This document shows, piece after piece, positions 24,962-34,370 of a stretch of DNA of 64,000 nt; positions within the stretch are counted from its first letter, which is position 1; each line of letters begins with the position of its first letter. The notes under the pieces are model-generated. The model saw only the letters and a program-made list of their open reading frames with translations. It did not search any database and was not told where the DNA came from. The translations under genes and the position numbers were made by a program. This stretch comes from Mesorhizobium sp. GTDB lineage: Bacteria; Pseudomonadota; Alphaproteobacteria; Rhizobiales; Rhizobiaceae. The stretch is taken from the NCBI RefSeq assembly GCF_024509055.1, contig NZ_JANINM010000040.1, forward strand, positions 1-64,000. The letters run 5' to 3'.

Positions 24962-25927
24962 ATGATATCCTTGCTCGCCACCCGCTTTACCAGCGTCGTC
25001 ATCGTGATGCTGGTCGTGTCGGCTTTGTCGTTTTCGATCTTCAACTTTCTCGGCGACCCGGTGAACAACATCCTGGGCGTCAACGCCACGCTCGACCAAC
25101 GCCAGGAATTGCGCGTGCAACTTGGCCTGGATCAGCCGACGGTGGTGCAGTTCTGGCGCTTCGTCGAGCGGGCCGCGGTCGGTGATTTCGGCGTCTCCTA
25201 CCGGAACAGGCAGCCTGTGGCCGACGTCATCCTGGCGCGGTTGCCGGCGACGCTCGAACTGGTCTTGTCCGCGACGATCATCGCATTGTCGGTCGGCATT
25301 CCCATGGGCGTGTACACCGCTCTTCGCCCGCGCGGGTTCCTGAGCCGCTTCCTTCAACTGGTCTCGCTGCTCGGGATTTCGATGCCCCAGTTCCTGATCG
25401 GCATGTTGCTGATCCTCGTCTTTTCGGTCGAATTGCGCTGGCTCTCGGCATTCGGCCGCGGCGAGGTCGTCAAGCTCGGATGGTGGACGACCGGCCTGCT
25501 GACAGTGTCCGGCCTCAAGGCGCTGATCATGCCAACGATAACGCTGGCTGTGTTCCAGGTATCGATGATCATGCGGCTGGTGCGGGGCGAGATGCTCGAA
25601 GTAGTACGCGCCGATTTCATCAAGTTCGCCCGCGCCAGGGGCCTCTCCGACCGGGCCGTCTATTTGACGCATGCCCTCCGCAACAGCCTGCTTCCGGTCA
25701 TCACCATCACCGGCCTGCAGATCGGATCCCTTATCGCCTTCGCCATCGTGGTTGAATCGGTCTTCCAGTGGCCGGGCATGGGGCTACTGATCCTGCAGGC
25801 GATCGAGTTCGCCGATTTTCCAGTGATGGCGGCCTATCTCGCCTTCGTGGGCTTCAGCTTCGTGATGATCAACCTGATTGTCGACCTGATCTATCTTGCC
25901 GTCGATCCGAGGTTGCGCGCGAAATGA
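24962..25927 (+). CDS. ABC transporter permease (OppB/DppB-like)
   Basis: Protein of 321 residues with about six membrane helices and the first-helix start ATRFTSVVIVMLVVSALSFS typical of DppB-type permeases. The EAA loop that contacts the ATPase reads EVVRADFIKFARARGLSDRA. The start at 24962 is the ATG after GAGGCTGAG. It is the first of two permease genes; the next start codon overlaps its stop as ATGA. Confidence 0.87.
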   Translation: MISLLATRFTSVVIVMLVVSALSFSIFNFLGDPVNNILGVNATLDQRQELRVQLGLDQPTVVQFWRFVERAAVGDFGVSYRNRQPVADVILARLPATLELVLSATIIALSVGIPMGVYTALRPRGFLSRFLQLVSLLGISMPQFLIGMLLILVFSVELRWLSAFGRGEVVKLGWWTTGLLTVSGLKALIMPTITLAVFQVSMIMRLVRGEMLEVVRADFIKFARARGLSDRAVYLTHALRNSLLPVITITGLQIGSLIAFAIVVESVFQWPGMGLLILQAIEFADFPVMAAYLAFVGFSFVMINLIVDLIYLAVDPRLRAK

Positions 25928-26847
25928 ACCAGCTCATTCTCAAACTGAAAGCCATCGGAAAGACCGAGCTCGCCTGGCGTTTCCGGCATTCGCCGCCGGT
26001 GATCTTCGCCAGCGTCATCCTACTGGTCCTGGTTTTCTGCGCCGCTGCCGCCAACCTGATCGCTCCGCACGATCCGTTCGATCCGGCGACGCTCAACATC
26101 ATGGACGCGCGGCTGCCGCCGGCATGGATCGAGGGCGGCGGGTCCACCTATCTGCTCGGCACCGACGAGCAGGGCCGCGATATCCTGTCGACTATTTTCT
26201 ATGGCATGCGCATCTCGATCCTGGTCGGCATCGCGGCTGTCGCATTCTCGATGACCATCGGTGTGACACTGGGGCTTCTGGCCGGCTATCTCGGTGGCTG
26301 GGTCGACACCGTGATCATGCGCCTGGCCGATGTCCAGCTCAGCTTCCCCACAATCATGATCGCCTTTTTCATCGATGGCGTCGCCAAGATCGTCATTCCG
26401 ATGGAGATGCGCGAAGGGATGCGGTTCTATGTCGTCATCCTTGCCATCGGCGTGGCCGACTGGGTCCAGTTCGCGAGGACGGTTCGCGCGGCGACGATGA
26501 TCGAGCGCCGCAAGGACTATGTCGCCGCCGCCCGCATCAGCGAAGTCGGCGGCCCGCGCATCCTGCTTGCCCATATCCTGCCCAACACAATCGGGCCCGT
26601 TCTGGTGCTCGGAACCTTGGGCCTGGGCGTCGCAATTCTTACCGAAGCCATCCTTTCCTTCCTGGGTCTCGGGATGCCGCCTTCGCAGCCGTCGCTCGGC
26701 ACGCTGATCCGCGCCGGCAACGATCTGCTTTTGTCGGGCGAATGGTGGGTCTCGCTGTTTCCCGGCGTCGCCCTGGTCCTGCTGGTCCTTGCCGTCAACA
26801 TTGTCGGCGATTGGCTTCGCGATGCCCTCAACCCCCGCCTGCGCTAG
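25924..26847 (+). CDS. ABC transporter permease (OppC/DppC-like)
   Basis: Protein of 307 residues with an N-terminal cytoplasmic stretch, then about six membrane helices. It has the LGTDEQGRDILSTIFYGMR segment that marks DppC/OppC-type permeases, and an EAA-type loop (DYVAAARISEVGGPRILLAH). Its ATG overlaps the stop of the previous permease gene by four bases, indicating translational coupling. It works as a heterodimer with that permease. Confidence 0.87.
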   Translation: MNQLILKLKAIGKTELAWRFRHSPPVIFASVILLVLVFCAAAANLIAPHDPFDPATLNIMDARLPPAWIEGGGSTYLLGTDEQGRDILSTIFYGMRISILVGIAAVAFSMTIGVTLGLLAGYLGGWVDTVIMRLADVQLSFPTIMIAFFIDGVAKIVIPMEMREGMRFYVVILAIGVADWVQFARTVRAATMIERRKDYVAAARISEVGGPRILLAHILPNTIGPVLVLGTLGLGVAILTEAILSFLGLGMPPSQPSLGTLIRAGNDLLLSGEWWVSLFPGVALVLLVLAVNIVGDWLRDALNPRLR

Positions 26848-26863
26848 ATAGCGAGTGCCTGAA

Positions 26864-28063
26864 ATGACCGATCTGCTGCTGACCAATGTCCGGCCCAATG
26901 CAGGGGCCTCCACGAACATCCTGATCGAGAAGGGCCGTATCGCGGCCATAGGCGACCAGGCCCGGTCCAGGGCCGGACTGAAAACCGTCGACGGCGGGAA
27001 TGCAATTGCCATTGCCCCCTTTGTCGAGGCCCATGTGCATCTCGACAAGATCCTGTGGGGATTGCCGTGGCACAGCATCAAGGTGCCCGGCACGCTGAGA
27101 GCGATGATCGACAACGAAGTCGATATCCGCAAGACGCTGCCCTGGTCCGTAGCCGAACGCGCCGGCAACCTGATGCGTCAGTGCGTTGCAATGGGCTCGA
27201 CGCATATACGCAGCCATGTGGATATCTCGCCGGGCTACAAGCTCGACAATCTGCATGGCGTGCTGGAGGCATGGGAAGGGACCAAACATGCCGTTGACCT
27301 CGAGATTGTCGCTTTTCCGCAACTGGGCATGCTGATCGAGCCCGGCACGGTCGAGCTCATGGAAGCCGCGCTCGACGAGGGCGCCACAGTCATCGGCGGC
27401 ATCGATCCGGCCAACATAGACGGCGATCCCCGAGGACACCTCGATGCGATCTTCGACATCGCCCATCGTAAGCAAGCCAAGATCGACATCCATCTGCACG
27501 AACGCGGCGAATTGGGGCTGTTCGAGCTCGGCCTGATCGCCGAGCGGGCCAAAGCGCTCGGCATGCAGGACAAGATTATCGTCAGCCATGCGTTCTGCCT
27601 TGGCGATGCGCCCTATGAAGAACTCGCTCCGATAAAGGACATGCTCGCCGAAGCAGGCATCGGGATCATCTCGGCGGTGCCGGGCGAGATTCCGTTTCCA
27701 CCGCTGTTCGATCTTGCCGAGCATGGGGTGCGGTGCGCCATCGCATCCGACTCGCTGCGAGACACCTGGAATCCGCATGGCAACGGCGACATGCTCGAGC
27801 GCTGCTGGCTCCTGTCGTGGCGGACGAATTGCCGGACCGATGAAGAACTCATCGCCGCGCTGGACATGGGCACGAAGCGAGGCGCCGATCTGCTCGACCT
27901 CAAGGGTTACGGGCTGGAGCCGGGGTGTGACGGCAGTCTCGTTCTGATCCCGGGCGAAAACCTTGCCCAGGTCGTCGTCGACCGGCCGAAGCGCTCGCTG
28001 GTGGTGAAGCGCGGCCGGATCGTCGCAAGGGACGGCAACTGGGTCGACATTGATGCGCCATGA
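26864..28063 (+). CDS. Cytosolic amidohydrolase (cytosine-deaminase-like)
   Basis: Protein of 399 residues without a signal peptide. Metal ligands are complete: HVHLDK (His57, His59), DIHLHERG, VSHAFCL and ASDSLRD. The layout matches cytosine deaminase and related enzymes that open or deaminate cyclic amides. It lies between permease and ATPase genes of one ABC operon and overlaps the next gene by ATGA, so the imported compound is very probably its substrate. It is a homologue of the Tat-exported enzyme at 19089-20507; the shared HLDK and GLPW/GGPW text suggests a common origin. Confidence 0.83.
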   Translation: MTDLLLTNVRPNAGASTNILIEKGRIAAIGDQARSRAGLKTVDGGNAIAIAPFVEAHVHLDKILWGLPWHSIKVPGTLRAMIDNEVDIRKTLPWSVAERAGNLMRQCVAMGSTHIRSHVDISPGYKLDNLHGVLEAWEGTKHAVDLEIVAFPQLGMLIEPGTVELMEAALDEGATVIGGIDPANIDGDPRGHLDAIFDIAHRKQAKIDIHLHERGELGLFELGLIAERAKALGMQDKIIVSHAFCLGDAPYEELAPIKDMLAEAGIGIISAVPGEIPFPPLFDLAEHGVRCAIASDSLRDTWNPHGNGDMLERCWLLSWRTNCRTDEELIAALDMGTKRGADLLDLKGYGLEPGCDGSLVLIPGENLAQVVVDRPKRSLVVKRGRIVARDGNWVDIDAP

Positions 28064-29022
28064 CTGACAACGACACCCAGCTTCCGCTTCTGCGGGTGGT
28101 GAATCTCGGCCGTAGCTTCGACGTTTCCGAGCCATTCCTGCAGCGGCTGGTCACCAACGCGTCACGAAAGATCGTGAAGGCGGTAGACGGTGTGAGCTTT
28201 TCGATAGAGCCCGGAACCACCTTTTCGCTCGTCGGTGAATCTGGCTGCGGCAAGTCCACCGTCGCCCGTCTTGTCGCCGGGCTGGAAAAGCCGACGTCCG
28301 GATCCATCGCGATCCGCAAGCCGGGTGGTGAGAGGGTCCGGCTGCAAATGGTGTTCCAGGACCCGATCGGCAGTCTGAACCCGCGATGGAAAATCGGTCG
28401 AAGCATTGCCGAGCCCCTGCGCCAGAAGCTGCCGCAATCGGCCCGGCGCGCGCGGATAGGCGAACTTCTGGCCACTGTCGGACTGTCGCCAGGCGACGCG
28501 GACAAATATCCGCACGAATTTTCCGGCGGGCAGAGGCAGCGCATTTCGATAGCCAGGGCGCTGGCGGCCGACGCGGAACTGTTACTTCTCGACGAGCCAA
28601 CCTCGGCGCTGGACGTGTCGGTGCAGGCACAGGTGCTCAACCTGCTGAAGGATCTGCAGCAGCGTTTGGGGCTGACCTATCTGTTCATCAGCCACAACCT
28701 GTCGGTTGTCCGCTTCCTCAGCGATCGCATAGGGGTCATGTATCTGGGGCGCATGGTGGAGGAGGGGCCGAGCGAGGACATTCTCGATCATCCGCAGCAT
28801 CCCTATACGCGCCTGCTGCTCGAAACCGTGCCGGACCTCGAGGCGCCAAAGCGCGACCGGGCGCCGCTGGGCGGCGACATCCCCAGCCCGCTCAATCCGC
28901 CGCCCGGCTGCGCTTTCAACCCGCGCTGTCCTCTGGCGATGGACCTGTGCCGTCAAAAACGGCCCGAACTGAAGCCTTCGGCGGCTGGCGCCAATGTCGC
29001 CTGCCATGCCGTGGCCGGCTGA
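28060..29022 (+). CDS. Oligopeptide/dipeptide-type ABC transporter ATPase (OppF/DppF-like)
   Basis: Protein of 320 residues. Walker A GESGCGKST, signature FSGGQRQR, Walker B LLLLDEP and the C-terminal GCAFNPRC Cys motif are all present. It pairs with the OppD-like ATPase at the start of the operon. The start overlaps the amidohydrolase stop as ATGA. In most Opp operons the two ATPase genes are adjacent; here four genes lie between them. Confidence 0.87.
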   Translation: MTDNDTQLPLLRVVNLGRSFDVSEPFLQRLVTNASRKIVKAVDGVSFSIEPGTTFSLVGESGCGKSTVARLVAGLEKPTSGSIAIRKPGGERVRLQMVFQDPIGSLNPRWKIGRSIAEPLRQKLPQSARRARIGELLATVGLSPGDADKYPHEFSGGQRQRISIARALAADAELLLLDEPTSALDVSVQAQVLNLLKDLQQRLGLTYLFISHNLSVVRFLSDRIGVMYLGRMVEEGPSEDILDHPQHPYTRLLLETVPDLEAPKRDRAPLGGDIPSPLNPPPGCAFNPRCPLAMDLCRQKRPELKPSAAGANVACHAVAG

Positions 29023-29124
29023 AGGCGCAGGCTCGCCGACAATCCGGGATTGTCGCAGCCTGAGACTTGCCCTCCCTATCCTGCCGGGTCTTCGCCCTGG
29101 CGGGAGGCCCGTCGCTGGCTGCAT

Positions 29125-29148
29125 GGTTGACACTTATGAGAGTCAACC
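29125..29148. promoter_or_regulatory. Inverted repeat GGTTGAC-N10-GTCAACC upstream of the first GntR gene
   Basis: Perfect 7-bp arms, ending 17 bp before the GntR start codon at 29166. A candidate operator or a leader hairpin; it differs from the CAGTAT-type sites elsewhere. Confidence 0.4.
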
Positions 29149-29165
29149 CGATAAATCGGCACGCC

Positions 29166-29894
29166 ATGACCGATCAGAATTCACCGAAAGAACGAAAAAG
29201 CCGCTCAGGAAACCTGGCCGACGGTGTCTACCAGGCACTGCGGCTGGCGATCATCGAGCAGGCGCTGGCGCCTGGAACGAAGCTTCCCGAGGATTTTGTC
29301 GGCGAGAGCTTCGGCGTGAGCCGCACAATCGTGCGAAGCGTGCTGGCGCGATTGACCCTCGAGGGCCTGGTGTCGCAGCAGCCCAACAAGCGGGCGGAAG
29401 TCGCTTCGCCCAGCCTCGCGGAAGCGCGGGGGGTCTTTCAGGTCAGGCGAGGTTTGGAGCGCACAGTCGTCGAGACGCTTGCCGGTAATCTTACGCCGAG
29501 CCAGATACGCGAACTGAAGGCGCATGTCGCCGACGAAGAAAAGGCCCGGGGCCACGAGGGGCCGCAATCCATCAGGTTGTCCGGTGATTTCCACACGCTG
29601 CTGGCCAGCATGACGGCCAACGACCTGCTTATACGCTTTGTGCAGGAAGTGACTTCCCGCTGCTCGCTGATCCTGGCGCTCTACGGCCGGCCCCACTCTT
29701 CGGAGTGTGCGATCAACGAGCATCATGCAATCCTCGACGCGCTGCTGCGCGGCGATGGACCGGAAGCCGTCAAGCTCATGGACGAGCATCTGCTGGCCGT
29801 TGCCACGCGAGGCTTGCTCGACCTGAAGCCGGCACGCGAAAACGGCCTCAAGGAACTTCTGGCGGGCTACCGGCAACGGGTGGCCGCTGGCTGA
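29166..29894 (+). CDS. GntR family (FCD-type) transcriptional regulator, copy 1
   Basis: Protein of 242 residues. Residues 15-75 form the GntR winged helix (LADGVYQALRLAIIEQALAP, then GVSRTIVRSVLARLTLEGLV), and residues about 90-225 are the helical FCD effector domain with conserved metal-site residues (SGDFH, NEHHAIL, DEHL). The start at 29166 is set by comparison with the paralogue at 42255, which also opens CACGCC-ATG-ACCGA. The two proteins look about four-fifths identical. It ends the first ABC operon and probably represses it until the imported compound or its product appears. Confidence 0.86.
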   Translation: MTDQNSPKERKSRSGNLADGVYQALRLAIIEQALAPGTKLPEDFVGESFGVSRTIVRSVLARLTLEGLVSQQPNKRAEVASPSLAEARGVFQVRRGLERTVVETLAGNLTPSQIRELKAHVADEEKARGHEGPQSIRLSGDFHTLLASMTANDLLIRFVQEVTSRCSLILALYGRPHSSECAINEHHAILDALLRGDGPEAVKLMDEHLLAVATRGLLDLKPARENGLKELLAGYRQRVAAG

Positions 29895-30668
29895 AGTCTG
29901 CCGATAGGTAGACCGGCGGAGGGTGGTGCTTGCGATGTACAGCGCCCGAGACCGTTCGCGCGTTCCTGCAACTGCTCGAGCGCCGGCGGGTCCAGCGCCT
30001 CCACGCACCTCGGCCTTCGCCGGTCTCGCGAGGATCGACTGTCCGACATGAATGGGCTTGCCTGACCGGATGATGGTCGGGGTGACGTCGCCGTCTACCG
30101 GGCGGCGCGAACAAGCCGAGACCAAAGCTATCCGTTGTTGGATTACACCGTTGGCGGCGGACACGGGGTGCCCTTCCGGTGCTGGCGAACGGCCAGCCTC
30201 CGGCGCGACGAGATCCCATCTCGGCTTGCAGCGGAGGCGTCGATTTTACGACCGACATTAGCAATGAGCGAATGCTGCTGAGTGACGTCTGACGGACTCC
30301 TGGCGGGCGATGCCTGGAAAGCTCGCTGCTTGGGTTGACCAGCACTGTATCCTCAGAGCGTCAAGGCCGACCGGATGTCGATAACTGTATACATATATAT
30401 AATCGACAATTCTGACTTCAGAAACTCCACCGGTCGGTTCATCGCCCAGCCGACCCTTGGCGAAAATAGTGAAGCCTCCGCTTTCGGGGTGCTCGAAAAG
30501 GCGGAAATGCAAGAGGCTTGGCTAATTTATGGCAGACGGTTGAAGGCCTGTCGACTCCATAATTCCGACAATCTGGATACAGAAAGTAGATAACTAATTG
30601 ACACACTACTGTGTACATGCAACGCTTTGAATATGCCTCGCTGGGGCGGCGCGCTTCGGGAGAGAGCG
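29895..30668. other. Long intergenic region without a recognisable gene
   Basis: About 770 bp between the first GntR gene and the second ABC operon. The left half (to about 30350) is GC-rich with open frames on both strands that show no family motif and may be decayed DNA. The right half is AT-rich and promoter-like: ACTGTATACAT at 30384-30394, TGGATACAG at 30574-30582, TTGACA at 30598-30603 and an ACACA-N4-TGTGT repeat at 30601-30614. Confidence 0.5.
30384..30614 (+). promoter_or_regulatory. AT-rich control region of the second ABC operon
   Basis: It contains CTGTATAC (30385-30392), TGGATACAG (30574-30582, also found upstream of the polyamine-type operon at 41892-41900) and an ACACA-CTAC-TGTGT repeat at 30601-30614. 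No complete promoter could be assigned. Confidence 0.35.
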
Positions 30669-31664
30669 ATGGATGAAGCCGGTCAGCCTGTACTGAAAGT
30701 GCGCAATCTGCGAACGGGTTTCGCTACGCCCGCTGGCACGGTCGTTGCCGTCGACGATGTGAGCTTCGACATCCGGCGCGGTGAGATACTCGCGATCATC
30801 GGCGAGTCCGGCTCGGGCAAGACCGTCACTGCGTTATCGCTGATCAAGCTCATCACCACTCCACCCGGCAAATATCTGGGCGGCTCCATCGAGCTGGCCG
30901 GCGCGGACACACTCAAGCTCGATGAAGCGGCGATGGAAGGAGTGCGTGGCGGCACGATCGGCATGATCTTCCAGAATCCACGCGCTTCGCTCGATCCATC
31001 CTTCACCGTCGAATTCCAGTTGGTTGAGACGATGATGCGCCACGACAGCGCTCTCGATCGCTCCGCCGCCCTCGACATCGCGACGCGATCGTTGCAGGAA
31101 GTCGGCTTTCCCGACACGGCTCGCGTGCTTGCCAGCTATCCGCACCAGTTGAGCGGCGGAATGTGCCAGCGCGTGGGGCTGGCCATGGTGCTGGCCTGCA
31201 GCCCCAAGCTCCTGATAGCCGACGAACCGACCACGGCGCTCGATGTCGGGGTGCAGGCGAAAATTCTCCTGCTGCTCAAGAAGCGCAACCGCGAAAGCGG
31301 GCTACCGATCATCATCATCACCCACGACATCGGCGTTGTGCGCGCCATCGCCACGCGCGTGCTCGTCATGTATGGCGGCCACATCCAGGAGGAGGGCGAG
31401 GTCGACGAACTGCTCTCGGCTCCGCTGCATCCCTATACCCAGGCGCTGATACGCTCCATTCCCGATCCCGACGCGCCGGCCGGGACGATGACCTTCATCA
31501 GGGGCGAACCGCCGAACCTCCTCGCGCCGCCGCGCGGCTGCCGTTTCGCGCCGCGCTGCGAGCGAGCCACCGCTATCTGCCATGCTCAGGTGCCGGAATG
31601 GCGCAGCGCCGGCGGCGGCCGCATGGTCCGTTGCCACCTCGCTGTGCCGGAGGCGGTGCAATGA
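30669..31664 (+). CDS. Oligopeptide/dipeptide-type ABC transporter ATPase (OppD/DppD-like), second operon
   Basis: Protein of 331 residues. Walker A GESGSGKT, signature LSGGMCQR, Walker B LLIADEP and the Cys region GCRFAPRC are present. ATG at 30669 follows GGGAGAGAG; a longer frame begins at 30627 but adds a non-conserved stretch. It opens the second Opp/Dpp-type operon, whose order (D, F, binding protein, B, C, amidohydrolase) differs from the first. Confidence 0.87.
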   Translation: MDEAGQPVLKVRNLRTGFATPAGTVVAVDDVSFDIRRGEILAIIGESGSGKTVTALSLIKLITTPPGKYLGGSIELAGADTLKLDEAAMEGVRGGTIGMIFQNPRASLDPSFTVEFQLVETMMRHDSALDRSAALDIATRSLQEVGFPDTARVLASYPHQLSGGMCQRVGLAMVLACSPKLLIADEPTTALDVGVQAKILLLLKKRNRESGLPIIIITHDIGVVRAIATRVLVMYGGHIQEEGEVDELLSAPLHPYTQALIRSIPDPDAPAGTMTFIRGEPPNLLAPPRGCRFAPRCERATAICHAQVPEWRSAGGGRMVRCHLAVPEAVQ

Positions 31665-32659
31665 AGGCCGCCAACCTGATCGAGGTGCGCTCGCTCAACA
31701 AGACCTTCACCATCAAGGGCGGCCTGTTTTCGCGCGTGAAGACAAGCACCAAGGCCGTGAACGACGTCAGCCTGGATATCCGCAGGGGTGAGATTCTCGG
31801 CTGTGTCGGCGGTTCGGGTTCCGGCAAATCCACCCTCGGGCGCATGATCATGCGCCTGATCGAGCCCGACAGCGGTGACATCCGCTATGATGGCGCCGAT
31901 TTGCGCGCCCTGTCGCGCCCGGAGATGCGGCAGTACCGCAAACGTCTCCAGATCGTTTTCCAGGACCCGCTGCAATCGCTCAATCCGCGGCGCACAGTGG
32001 CCGAAAATGTCGCCCGGCCCCTATTGAACTTCGGCGTTTCGCCGGCCGCCGCCAACCGGCGGGTGGACGAACTGTTCGAACTGGTCGGGCTCGATCCAAG
32101 CCAATCCTATCGCTATCCGCATGAATACAGCGGCGGCCAATGCCAGCGCATCGCCATTGCCCGCGCCCTAGCGCTCGAGCCGGAGTTCCTGTTCCTCGAC
32201 GAGCCGGTTTCGGCGCTCGACGTCTCGATCCAGGCGCAAATCCTCAATCTGCTGGCGGAACTGCGCAAGAAACTCAACCTGACCTTCCTGTTCGTGTCAC
32301 ACGACCTGAAGATCGTGAAACAGTTCTGCGACCGCACCATCGTGATGTACCGCGGCAGTGTTCTCGAAAGCGGTACGAGCGCAGAGGTCTACCGCGATCC
32401 CAAGCATCCCTTCACCCGCGATTTTCTCGGCACTGTCCTGCATGTGCGCAAGGATTCACGGTGGGAGCAAGCCGCCGAGCGCGCCGAGGATCTGGAGGGC
32501 ACGAAAGTCCAGCAGGGCGAGCGCTGCATATATGCCGGCGCCTGCGCCGACCGTTTCGAACCCTGTCTCCAGTCGGTTCCGCGGCTCGCCGGGATCAATG
32601 AGAGCGACAGGAAAGTCGCCTGCTTTCTCTATGGCCGGGACCGGCCGCAACAACAGTAA
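31661..32659 (+). CDS. Oligopeptide/dipeptide-type ABC transporter ATPase (OppF/DppF-like), second operon
   Basis: Protein of 332 residues. Walker A reads GGSGSGKST (the usual Glu replaced by Gly), with signature YSGGQCQR, Walker B FLFLDEP and H-loop SHD intact. The C-terminal region has C-x-x-x-C text (ERCIYAGAC) as in OppF proteins. The start overlaps the stop of the preceding ATPase gene (ATGA). Both ATPases of this transporter are adjacent, so the transporter is a standard heterodimer. Confidence 0.87.
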   Translation: MKAANLIEVRSLNKTFTIKGGLFSRVKTSTKAVNDVSLDIRRGEILGCVGGSGSGKSTLGRMIMRLIEPDSGDIRYDGADLRALSRPEMRQYRKRLQIVFQDPLQSLNPRRTVAENVARPLLNFGVSPAAANRRVDELFELVGLDPSQSYRYPHEYSGGQCQRIAIARALALEPEFLFLDEPVSALDVSIQAQILNLLAELRKKLNLTFLFVSHDLKIVKQFCDRTIVMYRGSVLESGTSAEVYRDPKHPFTRDFLGTVLHVRKDSRWEQAAERAEDLEGTKVQQGERCIYAGACADRFEPCLQSVPRLAGINESDRKVACFLYGRDRPQQQ

Positions 32660-32672
32660 ACGGGAGGAAATG

Positions 32673-34310
32673 ATGATACTTGGAAATTCGGTCTGTAGCA
32701 TGAAACCCCGCCGTTCCGGCCTGCTGAAGACCCTTGCCGCGGGCTTCGCGCTTGCGGTCGCTTCGGCGGGCATCATGTCCAGCGTGCCGGCGCTGGCGGC
32801 CGGCAACACGGTCGTCATGGGCGTGGAGTCCGATTTCAATCGGCTGGATCCCCATGCGTCGCGCACGTGGAACACCTTCATGGTCGTGCGCAGCATCTTC
32901 GAAAGCTTTGTCGAGGAAGACCTGACCAAGGGGCCGGACGTGAAGCCAGCGATCGTGCCGGCCCTGGCCGAGAGCTGGGATATCTCGCCCGACGGGAAAT
33001 CCTACACTTTCCATCTCCGCAAGGGTGTGAAGTTCCAGGACGGAACGCCGTGGAATGCTGCTGCGGCGAAGTTCAACCTCGACCGGATGACCGACAAGAC
33101 CTTCAAATATTTCCAACCGGTGGCCGCCGGCCTTATGGGCTGGATGTGGCAGGACCTCGACAGCTACCAGGTGGTCGATGACTACACATTCAAGATCAAC
33201 CTGAAGCAGCCGAACGCCGAATTCCTGCGTCGCATGACGTCGGGGGCGGAAGGAGCGCCGCGCATGATCAGCCCGACAGCGGTCGAAACCTATGGCAATG
33301 ACAACATCGAGCAACATCCGATCGGCACGGGCCCGTTCAAATTCGTTGAGCGCGTGGTCGGCGAAAAGCTCGTCATCGCCCGCAACGACGACTACTGGAA
33401 CGCGGAGCGCAAGCCCAAGGCCGACCAGATCATCCTGCGCAGCATCCCCGAGGTCGCGACGCGCGAACTGGCGCTGGTCAGCGGAGAGGTGGACGCCATC
33501 GGCTCGCCGTCCCCGGACTCCATGGATTTCTTGAAGTCGCAGGGTTTCAACATCATCACCGACAAGGGCCCGACCTCCTACATCATGTGGATCAACCTCA
33601 AGGACCCGCATTTCAAGGACGTGCGGGTACGCAAGGCCATGTGCATGGCGATCAACCGCGATGACATGGCCAAGTATGAACGCAAGGGTCTGGCGATCCC
33701 GTCCTACGGCATCCTCAACCCGGGCGGCCCCGGCTACGATCCCAACTACAAGGATTGCAATTACGATCCGGAGGGCGCCAAGAAGCTGCTGGCCGAGGCC
33801 GGCTACCCCGATGGCTTCACCACGCGCATGGACTGGACCTTCGGAGCGGGCTCCGACGTCAATACCAAGAGCGACGCGGAATGGCTGCAGCGCGATTTCG
33901 CCAAGGTCGGCATCAAGGCTAGCATTGAAATGTTCGACAACAACACGTTCTGGGACATGATGTCGAAGGGCATGCGTGACGGCACCGGGCTGACGTCGGC
34001 GTCGTGGGGTGAAAGCACCTTCGCCTGGCTGGACCAGGTCGTGACCACCACGGCGCTGCCGCCGAACTGCTGCAATTCCGGCTATTACAACAATCCCAAG
34101 ATCGACGAACTCCTGGCTCAGGCCAGGGCGTCGGCTACCAGCGACCAGATGGACGCCAAGCTGCATGAGGTGCGTGACATCATCGCCAACGACATGGCTT
34201 TCACGTCCTACTATGCGGCGAACACGGTCTTTGCCATGCGGTCCGACGTCAAGGGTTTCACGCTGGCGCCGCAGCACTGGTTCGATCTGACCGGCATCAC
34301 CAAGCAGTAA
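32673..34310 (+). CDS. ABC transporter substrate-binding protein, family 5, second operon
   Basis: Protein of 545 residues with a long signal peptide (core LLKTLAAGFALAVASAGIMS, cleavage near ALAAGN). The mature part is an SBP_bac_5 protein (LAESWDISPDGKSYTFHLRK; GTGPFKFVERVVG). ATG at 32673 is 5 bases after GGAGG; ATG at 32670 and one at 32700 are alternatives. It is only distantly similar to the binding protein of the first operon, so the two transporters probably take different compounds. A perfect 13-bp hairpin follows the gene. Confidence 0.86.
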   Translation: MILGNSVCSMKPRRSGLLKTLAAGFALAVASAGIMSSVPALAAGNTVVMGVESDFNRLDPHASRTWNTFMVVRSIFESFVEEDLTKGPDVKPAIVPALAESWDISPDGKSYTFHLRKGVKFQDGTPWNAAAAKFNLDRMTDKTFKYFQPVAAGLMGWMWQDLDSYQVVDDYTFKINLKQPNAEFLRRMTSGAEGAPRMISPTAVETYGNDNIEQHPIGTGPFKFVERVVGEKLVIARNDDYWNAERKPKADQIILRSIPEVATRELALVSGEVDAIGSPSPDSMDFLKSQGFNIITDKGPTSYIMWINLKDPHFKDVRVRKAMCMAINRDDMAKYERKGLAIPSYGILNPGGPGYDPNYKDCNYDPEGAKKLLAEAGYPDGFTTRMDWTFGAGSDVNTKSDAEWLQRDFAKVGIKASIEMFDNNTFWDMMSKGMRDGTGLTSASWGESTFAWLDQVVTTTALPPNCCNSGYYNNPKIDELLAQARASATSDQMDAKLHEVRDIIANDMAFTSYYAANTVFAMRSDVKGFTLAPQHWFDLTGITKQ

Positions 34311-34321
34311 AGGCATGATGC

Positions 34322-34352
34322 CGTCTCCGGCCGCAGACAGCGGCCGGAGACG
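34322..34352 (+). repeat. Perfect 13-bp hairpin after the second family-5 binding-protein gene
   Basis: CGTCTCCGGCCGC (34322-34334) and its exact complement (34340-34352) are separated by AGACA. There is no T tract, so it is more likely an mRNA 3'-end stabiliser inside the operon than a terminator. Confidence 0.6.
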
Positions 34353-34370
34353 CAATCGCAAGGTTCGCCC

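Noticed and set aside
29900-30345. Overlapping minus-strand frames after the first GntR gene
   Set aside because: No recognisable motif and Arg/Pro-rich composition; possible decayed DNA but not assignable.
32595-34361. 588-codon minus-strand frame antisense to the second binding-protein gene
   Set aside because: Shadow frame with no motifs; the plus-strand gene has a signal peptide and family-5 motifs.
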